From assembly GCF_005860795.2 (NCBI RefSeq), contig NZ_CP058350.1, positions 3,068,501 through 3,132,500 on the forward strand: a DNA stretch of 64,000 nt, read 5' to 3'. The notes under the pieces were generated by a model. That model ran no database searches. It saw only the letters and a program-made list of their open reading frames with translations, and had not been told where the DNA came from. Positions 26,891 through 36,320 of this stretch are shown in pieces. Position numbers and translations under genes: made by a program. Origin of the DNA: Peteryoungia desertarenae (GTDB taxonomy: Bacteria; Pseudomonadota; Alphaproteobacteria; Rhizobiales; Rhizobiaceae). Positions within the stretch are counted from its first letter, which is position 1; each line of letters starts with the position of its first letter.

Positions 26891-28216
26891 TCAACCACCA
26901 AGCATGTGTTCGGAATAGACGCGGTTGCGCCCGTAGTTCTTGGCGAGATACAGGAACTGGTCAGCCGCATTCAGGTAATTGCTGAAATTCTCGCGTTCGA
27001 CGATTTCTGCGACACCAATCGAAACAGTGACCCCGAGATCACCTTCGTCAAGAGCCAGCCGCAGCGTAGATATCTGCTCCCTCACATCATCGCAGAACTG
27101 GCTGGCCATAACCGAATCCAGTCCAGGCATCAGGAAGCTGAATTCTTCCCCGCCCAGTCTCGCAAGCATGTGACCTGTTTCTTCAACGATCAGTCGGAGA
27201 CGGGTTGCAACAACCTTGAGCACCCTGTCCCCGATTTCGTGGCCATAGCTGTCGTTCAGCTTCTTGAAGTGATCGATGTCCAGCATCGCGATCGAGCAAG
27301 GTTCACCGCGCTCCAGACATCCCGCAACCTTTGGCGGCCCTTCATCGAAGAAATAGCGACGGTTGCGCAGCCCGGTGAGATAATCGCTGAAGGCAGCCAG
27401 CCGCAACTGACGGAGCTGCGACAGAGTTTCAATGTTGTGTTGTATGCGGCACTGAAGCTCTTCAACAACGAAGGGACGATAGACGAAGTCATTTGCTCCG
27501 GCCTTGAGGAAACTCGCAGACAGCAGCCGGTCACTGGACGATGAGATCCCGATGATCCGGACCCGGTCGCTTCCATGATCGCGACGGATACGCCGCGTCA
27601 ACTCATAGCCGTCCATGTCAGGCATGTTGTAATCGGTCAGCACCAGCTCGATCTCGGGATGGCGCGCAAGGACGGTTAGGGCCTCAGCTCCCGTGGCGGC
27701 AGAGTAGACGTGAAAACGCTGCACGTTGAGGAGATCGGTCAGCATTTTCCTCGCTGACTGAACATCATCAACAACAAGAACGCAGACATCGCGGTTCGAC
27801 AAAATGCGCTCGACAGCCTCGATCACCATGTCGACTGCGCGTTCATTGTTCTTGATGACGTAATCGGCCACACCCCGCTCGACCAGACGCTCGCGCTGCT
27901 CGCGATTAAAGTCGGCGGTGAAAACGACGGCAGCCACTCCGAGCGCGATCACACGGTCAAGAACTTCTCCATGGAGACTGTCAGGCAGGTTCAGATCGAC
28001 GACAGCGATATCGAAAACCGCCCCCGCTGATACGGCCTCGTCGAACTGTCGCATGCTGTTGCAGATGGTCACCATATGCCCGCATTCGCGCTCAAAGCGA
28101 TGACGCAGCATCGACGAGACCGAACGCGAATCCTCAATCACCAGGACATGCGCCCTGCGTCTTGATCCTTTGGCACTGACCGCATCCTCGACACGGTCTT
28201 CGGCTGGAACAAACAT
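26891..28216 (-). CDS. PleD-like response regulator: REC-REC-GGDEF diguanylate cyclase
   Basis: A 441-residue protein with the PleD architecture. REC1 (~23-140) has the acidic pocket IED, the phosphoacceptor in VVDLNLPD, Thr in VFTAD and Lys in VIK. REC2 (~145-265) has LVVDD and LTDYNMPDMDG. The GGDEF domain (~275-440) has GGEEF, and lacks the RxxD site before it. Phosphorylation is expected to dimerise it and switch on cyclic di-GMP synthesis. The next gene upstream on the same strand encodes a shorter relative with both receivers but no cyclase, 93 bases away. Confidence 0.92.
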   Translation of the reverse strand: MFVPAEDRVEDAVSAKGSRRRAHVLVIEDSRSVSSMLRHRFERECGHMVTICNSMRQFDEAVSAGAVFDIAVVDLNLPDSLHGEVLDRVIALGVAAVVFTADFNREQRERLVERGVADYVIKNNERAVDMVIEAVERILSNRDVCVLVVDDVQSARKMLTDLLNVQRFHVYSAATGAEALTVLARHPEIELVLTDYNMPDMDGYELTRRIRRDHGSDRVRIIGISSSSDRLLSASFLKAGANDFVYRPFVVEELQCRIQHNIETLSQLRQLRLAAFSDYLTGLRNRRYFFDEGPPKVAGCLERGEPCSIAMLDIDHFKKLNDSYGHEIGDRVLKVVATRLRLIVEETGHMLARLGGEEFSFLMPGLDSVMASQFCDDVREQISTLRLALDEGDLGVTVSIGVAEIVERENFSNYLNAADQFLYLAKNYGRNRVYSEHMLGG

Positions 28217-28309
28217 GGCTTATAATTCCCCAAAACAGCGCAATGTGAGCCAACACGACACGCTGGTAAAGCCTTAGGATGCGGCTTAGGCCTCAGGCTG
28301 GCGACGGAT

Positions 28310-29140
28310 TCATTGTTTCCGCTTCTGTGCTGCCTTTATGGCGACCAAGGTGTCCAGATTCTGGTTCACTCGGCAATAAAATTCTTCATCAATGAAGGGT
28401 CGAAGCATAAAATCATTGCCACCCACCTTCAGGAACCGCGCCGACAGAAGTCGGTTATTCGAAGATGAAACTCCGATGATACGCAGTTCGTGACTCCCAC
28501 GAACGGAACGAATGCGGCGCGTAAGCTCAAAACCATCGATATCTGGCATGTTGTAGTCTGTGACGACCAGACCGATATCTGCATTTGCCTTCAATATCTC
28601 GATGGCTTTCGCTCCGCTTTCAGCGAGACTGACGCGAAAATTGTAGCGGCGCAAACGGCTGGAAAGCAAGGCGCGAGCAGTCGGACTATCGTCGACGATG
28701 AGCACGTGATGATTATGGTTTGTCAGGAATCGATATACTGACTCTGCGAGCATTTCTACAGCAAAGATATTGTCTTTCAAAATATAGTCCACAATATCTT
28801 TCGACAGCAGCTTCTCACGAGTCTCGTCGGGAAATGTACCAGTGAACACTATCGTAGGAATATTGCAATCAACCAGGTATTCGAGGGCTTGGCCACTTTC
28901 GGCGCCAGGGAGATTGATGTTTGAGATTGCTAAAACAACTGGCTCGTCCGCCAGTTCATTGGCCATCTGCAAGTCTTCAAACGTTCGACAAACTTCGACT
29001 TTCACGCCGAACAGCTCATTCATCCTCTGCGAGATCATCTGGGTGAAGACATTTGAGTCCTCACCCAACAAGATTCGTGCGTCCGGGAACGTTTCGCCAG
29101 AATACTGCATTCCGGATATGCCAAGAACTGCCATCGCCAA
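28310..29140 (-). CDS. Double-receiver response regulator without output domain
   Basis: A 276-residue protein of two receiver domains. REC2 (~145-270) is complete (LIVDD, VTDYNMPDIDG, and closely like REC2 of the neighbouring PleD-like protein). REC1 (~20-140) keeps the acidic pocket GED, Thr in VFTGT and Lys in ILK, but the phosphoacceptor position reads AISNINLPG, so Asp is replaced by Asn. It looks like a tandem duplicate of the PleD-like gene that has lost GGDEF. It may act as a phosphate sink or adaptor; this is inference. Confidence 0.88.
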   Translation of the reverse strand: MAMAVLGISGMQYSGETFPDARILLGEDSNVFTQMISQRMNELFGVKVEVCRTFEDLQMANELADEPVVLAISNINLPGAESGQALEYLVDCNIPTIVFTGTFPDETREKLLSKDIVDYILKDNIFAVEMLAESVYRFLTNHNHHVLIVDDSPTARALLSSRLRRYNFRVSLAESGAKAIEILKANADIGLVVTDYNMPDIDGFELTRRIRSVRGSHELRIIGVSSSNNRLLSARFLKVGGNDFMLRPFIDEEFYCRVNQNLDTLVAIKAAQKRKQ

Positions 29141-29349
29141 GCCTTCTTAAAAGCGCCCATAATAAAGCACTTTTCGCACAAATATTTTGCCGAACTGTTA
29201 AACGCCACACAGTGGCACAGTTTTATGATGCTTCGTAATAAAGAAGATACGAAAGAGCTTGATGCTTGTTACCGCGTGCTGATGCATCTTCAATAGACTG
29301 CACACATGGAAGATATGCAATCCAGAAAAGATGAGCGGCACTCCGGAAT

Positions 29350-29625
29350 TCAGTTTATGATTGCAATTCCGTCCTTTATATCGACGCTTTCACCGCCTTG
29401 AAGACCAAGTCTGTCACCGTTTGGTAGCGTGACAAAACAGCCGGTTGGACAAATGGATTCGGAAGATCCTGCATCCAGCGATACCTCTGTGCGGTTCCCA
29501 TCCTCGACAATCACAAGAACGATTGCGGATGCGCCCGAATTGGTCACCGAGGCAGAATGAGCGCTCGCCACCACGAGAACAAGAGTGCCAAAGGACAACA
29601 TGCTGGTTTTCAGGATATTCTTCAT
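29350..29625 (-). CDS. Small exported protein of unknown function
   Basis: A 91-residue protein with a clear signal peptide (basic MKNILK, hydrophobic core, AHSA cleavage region near 25). The mature part is about 66 residues with two cysteines four apart (ICPTGCF) and a Gly/Asp-rich turn (LPNGDRLGLQGGE). I do not recognise the family. GAGAACGCC precedes the ATG. It stands between the response regulator and the MscS-type channel. Confidence 0.7.
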   Translation of the reverse strand: MKNILKTSMLSFGTLVLVVASAHSASVTNSGASAIVLVIVEDGNRTEVSLDAGSSESICPTGCFVTLPNGDRLGLQGGESVDIKDGIAIIN

Positions 29626-29738
29626 GGCGTTCTCGGGATGATCCCGTCCTCAACTGGTTGGCCGGTCGTTCTTGCATCGCTCTTGCGATCGGTTCCGGTG
29701 ATCGCATGCGCCGCCTGAATGTCGCCTGAATGAGCAGT

Positions 29739-32357
29739 TCATGACAGAACCTTGTCATCATCGGCGCCAAGAGGCAATTGCGAGACTGTCTTCTTACCGC
29801 TGCCCTTGCGAGAGCGCGACCCGGGAGTGTCCGCGTCAGACAGGTCCTTCGCGACATGCAATCGGACCTCGCGGTGCGGATAAGGCATTTCGATCCCTTC
29901 CGCCCGGAAGCGCTCGACCACGGCCAGGCGAATGGCATTACGAACCGGCCAGCCATCGAGCACATCCCCGATGAAGGCCCGGATCTCGAAATCGAGCGAC
30001 GATTCGCCGAAGGCAGTGAACATGACGGCAGGCGCGGGATTCCTGAGGATACCAGGATGAGCGTCGACGATTTCCTGCAGCACTTCCATCACGCGGCGTG
30101 GATCACTGTCATAGCTGACACTGACCGGTATCTCGATGCGCCCGAGCTTGTTGCGATGGGTCCAATTGCCAACGGGCGAGTTGATCAGTTCGGAATTGGG
30201 AACAATGATCGACTGCCGTTGAAAGGTCTCGATCTCAGTGGCGCGGACGGAAATCCGTTTGACAAAACCTTCGGTCGTGCTCGTCGCAACCCAGTCCCCG
30301 ACCTTGAACGGGCGCTCGACCAGAAGGATGAGACCAGAGACGAAATTCGAGACGATGTTTTGCAGGCCGAAACCGATACCGAGTGACAGGGCACCGGCGA
30401 CCAGGGCAAGGCTCGAAAGATCGATGCCTGCCGCAGACACACCGATGATGCCTGCGATGGCGGTGCCCAGATAGCCGATGCCGGTCTTTACCGAGTTACG
30501 GACGCCGGCATCGACCTGTGAGCGGGCCATGACATTGCCATCCAGCCACTTCTGCAGCCACCGGGTCACGACAAGGCCGACCGCAAAAAGTGCGACACCA
30601 CCCATTATGCCAAAAATGGATATCCGGATGGTACCGATATTGACTTCGGTAAAGAGATTGACGAGCCATACTTGCAGATCGCTGGGCTGGAAGCCCCAGG
30701 AGATCAGGATAAGCGGGATGCCGGTAACGAGAGCGAATGCATAGATCAGCAAGCCGGCCAGGATACCAGCCTGGTCGAGCGCAACAGGTGTCAGACTGAA
30801 CCGCTTCGAGAGCGCTCGACCCACCCGCGTCTCGCCAAACTGATTTGGCGCTGAAATCGCCTTGCCGGACAGGATGCCGATATACATCGTCACGATAACA
30901 GCACCGGTCAGAACCACCTGCGTCGCCAGAAAACGGGCCATACCGACATAGCCAAGAGCCCCGGCAGCCATCAGCAGCAAGCCGAGCAGCCGCAACCCAT
31001 ACGCAATCGTCCGCGGCCAGGGGCGTCCAGGAGAATAGGGATTGCCGTCCGTGGCCAGCACCGGACGCAAGAACGAGACGACGAAGATCAGCAGTCCGAC
31101 GATCATGGACGAGACGAGGCTCTTCATCACTGTCAGGACAACAGGCGAGCTGAAGGCAGCACTCATCGTGGCGAAGACATAATCAATGCCATTGACCAGA
31201 GCCATCAGCACAACAGCGAGGCTGAGGTTTTGCGCGCCTCTGTTCGAAAGCCGCACCAGGCGCCAATTGGGCGCGAAAGGCGCCAGCACTGACCTTGCAA
31301 GCATTGCAACAAAAAAAACGAGACCAATGACCGCAAGAAGTGAAGCAATGATTGGCGCAATGTCTGCCCTGAGAACATTGAATGTCTCAAGCAGGAAATA
31401 CGTCGCAGAAAGGAAGACTCCGATTGCCATCGAAGGGAGTATGGTGGACCAGAAGGCAACGGAAAGCCGGCTCATATAGCTCGGGTCTTCGATACCCGGA
31501 TCACGATGGATGAGTGACCCGAACAATCGGTATTCAACGATTAGAATCACAATGGCCAGCGCAAAAGACAGAAAAAGTGCGGTGGACAGTGGAACTGTCT
31601 TGAACTTGATAACAAAGGACATCCAGCTGACGATGCTGCGCTGCATGCTTTGGAGAGCACTGGAAAACGATTCAGCAGCCTGGCTGAATACATCGCCGCT
31701 GATTTCGGTATGCGCAAACAATTGTTCAGTGAACAGGGCACGGCGCATTTCGATGATACGATCTGCCAGTGCGCGACCGGCAATGGAAAGGTCCTCGGCC
31801 TGCCCCGTGAGCGCATTGATCTGAGCGCGGGCACCGTTAAGCCGGTTGCGCTCTTCCGTCAGGTCCGGCGCCTCCGACGACTGCCCTTCCTCGGGAGCCG
31901 CCCCAAGCTCGCCAAGACGCAATTGCAGCTCGTTGAGTCGCGGCCGCAGATCAACGGAAATCACCAGCAGTTCCCGAACCAGGGTACCAATCTCGATGCC
32001 AAGCTCGGAAAGCGCTCGGTCATTCTCTGCATTGGCATCGACCCGCCGGGCAAACGCATTCAGTCTTTCCCGTGCATTGTCGATACGCTGCTGCACGGAT
32101 GAAATGAGGGCATCCTGCACCTGTACAGGCGCTTCACTTGCTTGCGGAGCAACCGCAGGCACCGCGTCTTCAGCAGCCGGCTGGCCGGATGAAGAGGCTG
32201 TCACCGACGTTTGGCTGTCTTGGGCGAAGGCTCTTGTCGCCAGTCCATCTGGCGAGAACCCCACCATCAGGGAGACAACAAGGGCAGCACATAACGACCC
32301 AACATGCGCTCTGATCACTCTCGGTCCCCTGCCAATCAATAGAACTGGCCCGGACAT
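29739..32357 (-). CDS. Large mechanosensitive channel (MscS family, DUF3772)
   Basis: An 872-residue membrane protein. A signal peptide (~1-45) leads into a periplasmic helical domain (~75-220) rich in coiled coil, then about eight extra membrane helices, and the MscS core near the C-terminus, with the pore helix region VAGALSLGIGFGLQNIVSNFVSGLIL and the beta domain VGDWVATSTTEGFVKRISVRATEIETF. The tail after residue ~840 is basic and probably disordered. The layout is that of MscK/MscM-type channels that release solutes on hypo-osmotic shock. Confidence 0.92.
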   Translation of the reverse strand: MSGPVLLIGRGPRVIRAHVGSLCAALVVSLMVGFSPDGLATRAFAQDSQTSVTASSSGQPAAEDAVPAVAPQASEAPVQVQDALISSVQQRIDNARERLNAFARRVDANAENDRALSELGIEIGTLVRELLVISVDLRPRLNELQLRLGELGAAPEEGQSSEAPDLTEERNRLNGARAQINALTGQAEDLSIAGRALADRIIEMRRALFTEQLFAHTEISGDVFSQAAESFSSALQSMQRSIVSWMSFVIKFKTVPLSTALFLSFALAIVILIVEYRLFGSLIHRDPGIEDPSYMSRLSVAFWSTILPSMAIGVFLSATYFLLETFNVLRADIAPIIASLLAVIGLVFFVAMLARSVLAPFAPNWRLVRLSNRGAQNLSLAVVLMALVNGIDYVFATMSAAFSSPVVLTVMKSLVSSMIVGLLIFVVSFLRPVLATDGNPYSPGRPWPRTIAYGLRLLGLLLMAAGALGYVGMARFLATQVVLTGAVIVTMYIGILSGKAISAPNQFGETRVGRALSKRFSLTPVALDQAGILAGLLIYAFALVTGIPLILISWGFQPSDLQVWLVNLFTEVNIGTIRISIFGIMGGVALFAVGLVVTRWLQKWLDGNVMARSQVDAGVRNSVKTGIGYLGTAIAGIIGVSAAGIDLSSLALVAGALSLGIGFGLQNIVSNFVSGLILLVERPFKVGDWVATSTTEGFVKRISVRATEIETFQRQSIIVPNSELINSPVGNWTHRNKLGRIEIPVSVSYDSDPRRVMEVLQEIVDAHPGILRNPAPAVMFTAFGESSLDFEIRAFIGDVLDGWPVRNAIRLAVVERFRAEGIEMPYPHREVRLHVAKDLSDADTPGSRSRKGSGKKTVSQLPLGADDDKVLS

Positions 32358-32390
32358 TAGTGACTCGAACCGATAAAGAAAAGCATCGCC

Positions 32391-32431
32391 GAAAACAGAA
32401 AAGGCCGCAGGTTCATCACATCCTGCGGCCT
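32391..32431 (-). terminator. Terminator after hutX
   Basis: On the minus strand a perfect ten-base stem, AGGCCGCAGG and CCTGCGGCCT, with a ten-base loop, is followed by TTTT and further T-rich sequence. It ends the hmuQ-hutX unit before the channel gene. Confidence 0.8.
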
Positions 32432-32452
32432 CCCCAAAAGATGAATTTAGCT

Positions 32453-32971
32453 TCAGATCTCAGCCTGTCGGAGCGCTTCAAAACGGGCCAACTGCTCAGC
32501 GATGAGCGCACGTTCGGCGTCACGTCGGACGAAGATCTTGAACATCGCCCTGCCCTCTGCGTTCATGAACCAAACGGAACAGGATCGACGACCGTGAAAA
32601 CCGCGATCAACAAAAACGATCGACTGACAGCGATCCTTGCGGATGTGGCCACCAATCGGACTGTCACCATGGATGTTGAACCAGCCATGACCTTCGCTGC
32701 CCATGGGCAGCGCCCCTTCGACTTCGAGCACGATGTCATCGGTATGCACAATCATCAGGACATCGCCCCAGGTGGAAAGATCCTGCCAGATCGCATCCCA
32801 ACGATCAGCGGGCACAATACCGGCAGCACCATCGGGCAGCACGGCCAAGACATCTGCAGGAGAAACCTCTGCCTTGGCTGCAATCTGCTCGATCACACCA
32901 TCCGGCTTTGCTGCCAAGGCAGCCTTTGCACGATCAAGACGGTCACTGGAGTTATGGACGACGTTATCCAT
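32453..32971 (-). CDS. hutX: Heme utilization cytosolic carrier protein HutX
   Basis: A 172-residue protein starting at the ATG at 32971. MGSEGHGWFNIHGDSPIGGHIRKD, and later CSVWFMNAEGRAMFKIFVRRD, are hallmarks of HutX/HugX, which bind heme in the cytosol and pass it to heme-degrading partners. A long N-terminal extension is possible in frame but overlaps hmuQ and lacks similarity. The gene lies 7 bases after hmuQ, so the two are co-transcribed and divergent from hmuTUV. Confidence 0.9.
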   Translation of the reverse strand: MDNVVHNSSDRLDRAKAALAAKPDGVIEQIAAKAEVSPADVLAVLPDGAAGIVPADRWDAIWQDLSTWGDVLMIVHTDDIVLEVEGALPMGSEGHGWFNIHGDSPIGGHIRKDRCQSIVFVDRGFHGRRSCSVWFMNAEGRAMFKIFVRRDAERALIAEQLARFEALRQAEI

Positions 32972-32978
32972 CGGGAAC

Positions 32979-33320
32979 TCACGCTGCGAGGTTGGCGCGC
33001 TTGCCGGTACGATCTTCGTGGATGATGACTTCAAAGCCTTCGAAATGCGGCCCCGAAAGATACTGCACCTTGCTTTCCCCAGCACGGGCATGTGCCGCGC
33101 GGAACTGCTCGGACTTGGTCCAAGCAACAAAATCCGCATGCGTCTCCCAAACTGTGTGCGAGGCATAAAGTGTATGATCGTCTGCCTTTGGCCCCTTCAG
33201 CATGTGGAATTCCACATAACCAGGCACTTCTGCGAGCCGCGCCTGGCGGGACTTCCACTGGTTCTCGAAAGCCTCTTCATGGCCCGGCACAACACGGAAA
33301 CGGTTCATTGCGATGTACAT
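32979..33320 (-). CDS. hmuQ: HmuQ-like heme-degrading monooxygenase (IsdG/ABM fold)
   Basis: A 113-residue single-domain protein. NRFRVVPGHEEAFENQWKSR and GYVEFHMLKG, then YASHTVWETHADFVAWTKSE, are typical of the antibiotic-biosynthesis-monooxygenase fold used by IsdG-type heme oxygenases; in rhizobia the equivalents are HmuQ and HmuD, which open heme to biliverdin and release iron. GAGGAATTGACCAG precedes the ATG. It heads the hmuQ-hutX operon. Confidence 0.88.
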   Translation of the reverse strand: MYIAMNRFRVVPGHEEAFENQWKSRQARLAEVPGYVEFHMLKGPKADDHTLYASHTVWETHADFVAWTKSEQFRAAHARAGESKVQYLSGPHFEGFEVIIHEDRTGKRANLAA

Positions 33321-33431
33321 CTGGTCAATTCCTCTTCAGCTTGGTCACTGCTCCACGACACCGGCACAGTGTGAATTTCCAGCACCGCTCATATTCATGC
33401 CTGACGGTGCAGTCTGTTGCCTTCCTATTTA

Positions 33432-33454
33432 AACTTGTGTACTTCCGTCAAGTT
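33432..33454. promoter_or_regulatory. Inverted repeat between hmuQ and hmuT
   Basis: AACTTG-N11-CAAGTT sits in the 227-base divergent control region of the heme locus, within AT-rich sequence. Heme uptake in rhizobia is iron-controlled by RirA or Irr; this repeat does not match a consensus I can vouch for, so the binding protein is unassigned. Confidence 0.35.
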
Positions 33455-33547
33455 AATTGTCGGAGCCGTGCATCGGCAGGCCTCCGTCGTGCGGCAGCTG
33501 CGGTCATCAAAGACGATCGTGAGCGCTTTCCATGGGTTCAGACTATC

Positions 33548-34423
33548 ATGCGTTCTAGAAATGTACCGCAGAAATTCGCTCTATCGGTGCTGGCAATTCT
33601 TTGGTTGTCCGTCTCCCCGGCAACCGCCGAAACCTCCGGACAGGGCGCTGCAAGAATCGTTTCCATAGGCGGGACAATCACTGAAATCCTTTATGCTCTC
33701 GGCGCTGAAGACCGGATTGCCGCCGTGGATACGACAAGCATCTATCCCGAGGCGGCGACCGAGAAGCCCGACATCGGCTATGTGCGCCAGATTTCGGCCG
33801 AAGGTGTTCTGTCGCAGAAGCCAGACCTGATTCTCGCGGAGGAAGGAGCCGGCCCTCCGGATGCCTTGAACATTCTCAAGGCGAGTGGCGTCGAGATCGT
33901 CATGATCCCCAATCCTCCGCAGATCGACGCGATCCCGGCGAAGATCCGGGCGGTAGGTGAAGCCGTCGGCGAGATGACAAAAGCCGAAGCACTGGCTGCA
34001 GAGACCGAAGCAAAGCTGAAAAAGGTCACCACTCAGACTTCGGCGCTGCCAAAACGCAAGAAGGTCCTGTTCGCCCTTTCCCTGGCCAATGGCCGTGTCA
34101 TGGCGGCAGGCGCCAATACGTCGGCTGCGGCCATGATCCGCCTTGCCGGAGGAGAGAACGCCGTGACAGGCGTCGAGGGATATAAGCCACTGTCGGACGA
34201 AGCTGTCATTGCCGCGGCTCCAGACGTCGTGCTGGTCATGAGCGGTGGAGCAAATCATCTGACCGCAGAGCAGGCATTTGCCCTTCCCGCGCTTGCTTCC
34301 AGCCCGGCCGGCAAGAACAACGCGTTCATCACCATGAATGGCCTTTACCTTCTGGGACTGGGACCACGTGCCGCTGATGCCGCAACCGATCTCTACAATT
34401 CGCTCTACCCGGAAGGCCAATGA
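33548..34423 (+). CDS. hmuT: Hemin ABC transporter, periplasmic binding protein HmuT
   Basis: A 291-residue cluster A-type binding protein. A signal peptide ends near SPATAETS. Then ARIVSIGGTITEILYALGAEDRIAAVD and the paired helices of the TroA-like fold (EGVLSQKPDLILAEEGAGPP) follow; SLYPEGQ closes it. It carries heme from the outer-membrane receptor to HmuUV. The frame is open far upstream, but the ATG at 33548 gives a proper signal peptide. Overlaps hmuU by ATGA. Confidence 0.9.
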   Translation: MRSRNVPQKFALSVLAILWLSVSPATAETSGQGAARIVSIGGTITEILYALGAEDRIAAVDTTSIYPEAATEKPDIGYVRQISAEGVLSQKPDLILAEEGAGPPDALNILKASGVEIVMIPNPPQIDAIPAKIRAVGEAVGEMTKAEALAAETEAKLKKVTTQTSALPKRKKVLFALSLANGRVMAAGANTSAAAMIRLAGGENAVTGVEGYKPLSDEAVIAAAPDVVLVMSGGANHLTAEQAFALPALASSPAGKNNAFITMNGLYLLGLGPRAADAATDLYNSLYPEGQ

Positions 34424-35529
34424 CCGTGAACACCATGGCCCTTTTCGCCCGGACTGCGAGAGCACGAACATCGTCATCGGACGGTGATCGTACCGGGCTT
34501 GGGATCGCAGTCACGGTCTTCCTTGCGGTCCTGCTCGTCATCGCCTGCCTGACATCGATCACGGTCGGCCCGACGGGCGTCGGTGTTGCCGATCTCATCG
34601 CTTACCTGACTGGCCGTGCTGGCGAAATGGAAGCCCAGAATGTGGTGATCCTGGAAGCGGTCAGACTCCCGCGGACGGCACTCGGCCTTCTGGTCGGCGC
34701 GGCGCTGGCTGTATCGGGGGCCATGATGCAGGGCCTTTTTCGCAATCCACTCGCCGACCCCGGCATTGTCGGTGTCACATCGGGAGCAGCACTTGCCGCC
34801 GTTTGTGCGATCGTGCTGGGGCCTATGGTGTTCGTGCCTGTCATGCAGGTCATGGGTGACAGCTTCCTGCCGGTTGCGGCCTTCCTGGGAGGCCTTGGCA
34901 ACACGATCCTTCTCTACAAGATAGCCACGCGGAATGGCCAGACGTCGACAACAGCCCTCATACTCTCGGGGATTGCCATCGCAGCGATGGCGGGAGCGGC
35001 AACAGGTCTCCTGATCTTCATCGCTGATGACCGGGCTCTGCGCGATATCACCTTCTGGTCACTTGGATCTTTAAGCGGCGCGACGACCGCCAAGATCCTC
35101 GCAATCCTGCCATTCATCTTGCTTGTGCTGGTGACAATCCCGTTTGTGGCGCGAGGCCTTGATGCTCTGGTGCTTGGAGATGCCGCCGCCTTTCACATGG
35201 GCGTTCCGGTTCAACGGCTGAAGCGCCTTTCGATCCTGGCAGTGGCTGCCGCCTGTGGCGCCACGGTGGCAGTCGCGGGCTCGATCGGATTCGTTGGCAT
35301 CGTTGTGCCGCATCTCCTGCGACTGGTAATCGGGCCTTCCCATCGCTTCCTGCTACCCGCATCTGCCCTTGGTGGCGCATCCCTGCTTTTGTTTGCCGAT
35401 ACGATTGCCAGAACGATTGCTGCCCCGGCTGAACTGCCGATTGGCATCATCACAGCCATCCTGGGCGCGCCAGTCTTCCTGATGCTTCTGCTCAGCCGCA
35501 ACGGTCGCTCCGGAATGGAGCCGACATGA
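34420..35529 (+). CDS. hmuU: Hemin ABC transporter permease HmuU
   Basis: A 369-residue FecCD-type permease with about ten membrane helices. LPRTALGLLVGAALAVSGAMMQGLFRNPLADPGIVGVTSGAAL is nearly invariant in this family, and GSIGFVGIVVPHLLRLVIGPSHR forms the coupling region. The extended N-terminus (~30 residues) is polar. It begins at the hmuT stop and overlaps hmuV by four bases. Confidence 0.93.
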   Translation: MTVNTMALFARTARARTSSSDGDRTGLGIAVTVFLAVLLVIACLTSITVGPTGVGVADLIAYLTGRAGEMEAQNVVILEAVRLPRTALGLLVGAALAVSGAMMQGLFRNPLADPGIVGVTSGAALAAVCAIVLGPMVFVPVMQVMGDSFLPVAAFLGGLGNTILLYKIATRNGQTSTTALILSGIAIAAMAGAATGLLIFIADDRALRDITFWSLGSLSGATTAKILAILPFILLVLVTIPFVARGLDALVLGDAAAFHMGVPVQRLKRLSILAVAAACGATVAVAGSIGFVGIVVPHLLRLVIGPSHRFLLPASALGGASLLLFADTIARTIAAPAELPIGIITAILGAPVFLMLLLSRNGRSGMEPT

Positions 35530-36320
35530 CAATTTCGGCACAAAAGGTCACGATGGTGCGAGACGGACGACGTCTGGTTGACGACGTGTCCCTTTCGATC
35601 AAGGCCGGACGTTTTACGGCGGTGATCGGACCGAACGGGGCCGGCAAGTCATCCCTGCTGAAATTGCTGTCAGGTGAAGTGGCGCCCGACCATGGTGAGG
35701 TCACCTTCGCGAACCGATCACTGAAGGGGTTTTCCGCGCTTGAGCTTGCGGCCATCCGAGCCGTGCTACCCCAGTCAACTCACTTGTCTTTCCCCTTCAC
35801 GGCCTTGGAGGTGGTTCGTATGGGGGCTGTTGCCGCCGGCAGCTTCGATCCAGCACGCGCTGGCCGTCAGGCTCTCGCCCGCGTGGGTCTGGCCGGTTTT
35901 GAAAACCGACGCTACAATGCGCTCTCCGGCGGCGAGCAGCAGCGAGTTCAGCTTGCCCGGGTGCTGGCCCAGGTGCCAACGCCAAGTGACGCGACCGGTG
36001 TACGCACGCTGTTTCTCGATGAACCCACCTCAAGTCTTGATATAGGCCACCAGATCTCGGTGCTCGAGATTGCGCGATCATTCGCCAATGAGGGCGGAGC
36101 GGTTCTTGCCATCCTCCACGATCTGAACCTTGCGGCAGAATTTGCCGACGATCTCGTGATCCTTCACCGCGGTCGTGTCGTGGCAAGCGGCACTCCTGCC
36201 GATACATTGACGGATGATGTCATTGCCGATGTTTATGGGCTGCGAGGCACCGTGGGACGCATTCCTCCCGCCGCGATCCCCTTCGTGCTCCCACAATCGC
36301 GACAGATTTCTGCCGGCTAA
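35526..36320 (+). CDS. hmuV: Hemin ABC transporter ATP-binding protein HmuV
   Basis: A 264-residue ATPase with Walker A IGPNGAGKSSLLKLL, signature LSGGEQQRVQLARVLAQ, and Walker B LFLDEPTSSLD. The insert VPTPSDATGVRTLFL between signature and Walker B is typical of HmuV. It ends the hmuTUV operon. No hmuS or TonB-dependent receptor is in the window; HutX may do the cytosolic job. Confidence 0.93.
   Translation: MTISAQKVTMVRDGRRLVDDVSLSIKAGRFTAVIGPNGAGKSSLLKLLSGEVAPDHGEVTFANRSLKGFSALELAAIRAVLPQSTHLSFPFTALEVVRMGAVAAGSFDPARAGRQALARVGLAGFENRRYNALSGGEQQRVQLARVLAQVPTPSDATGVRTLFLDEPTSSLDIGHQISVLEIARSFANEGGAVLAILHDLNLAAEFADDLVILHRGRVVASGTPADTLTDDVIADVYGLRGTVGRIPPAAIPFVLPQSRQISAG

Noticed and set aside
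29215..29235. TGGCACAG sequence resembling a sigma-54 -24 element
   Set aside because: The -12 GC at the required spacing is missing.
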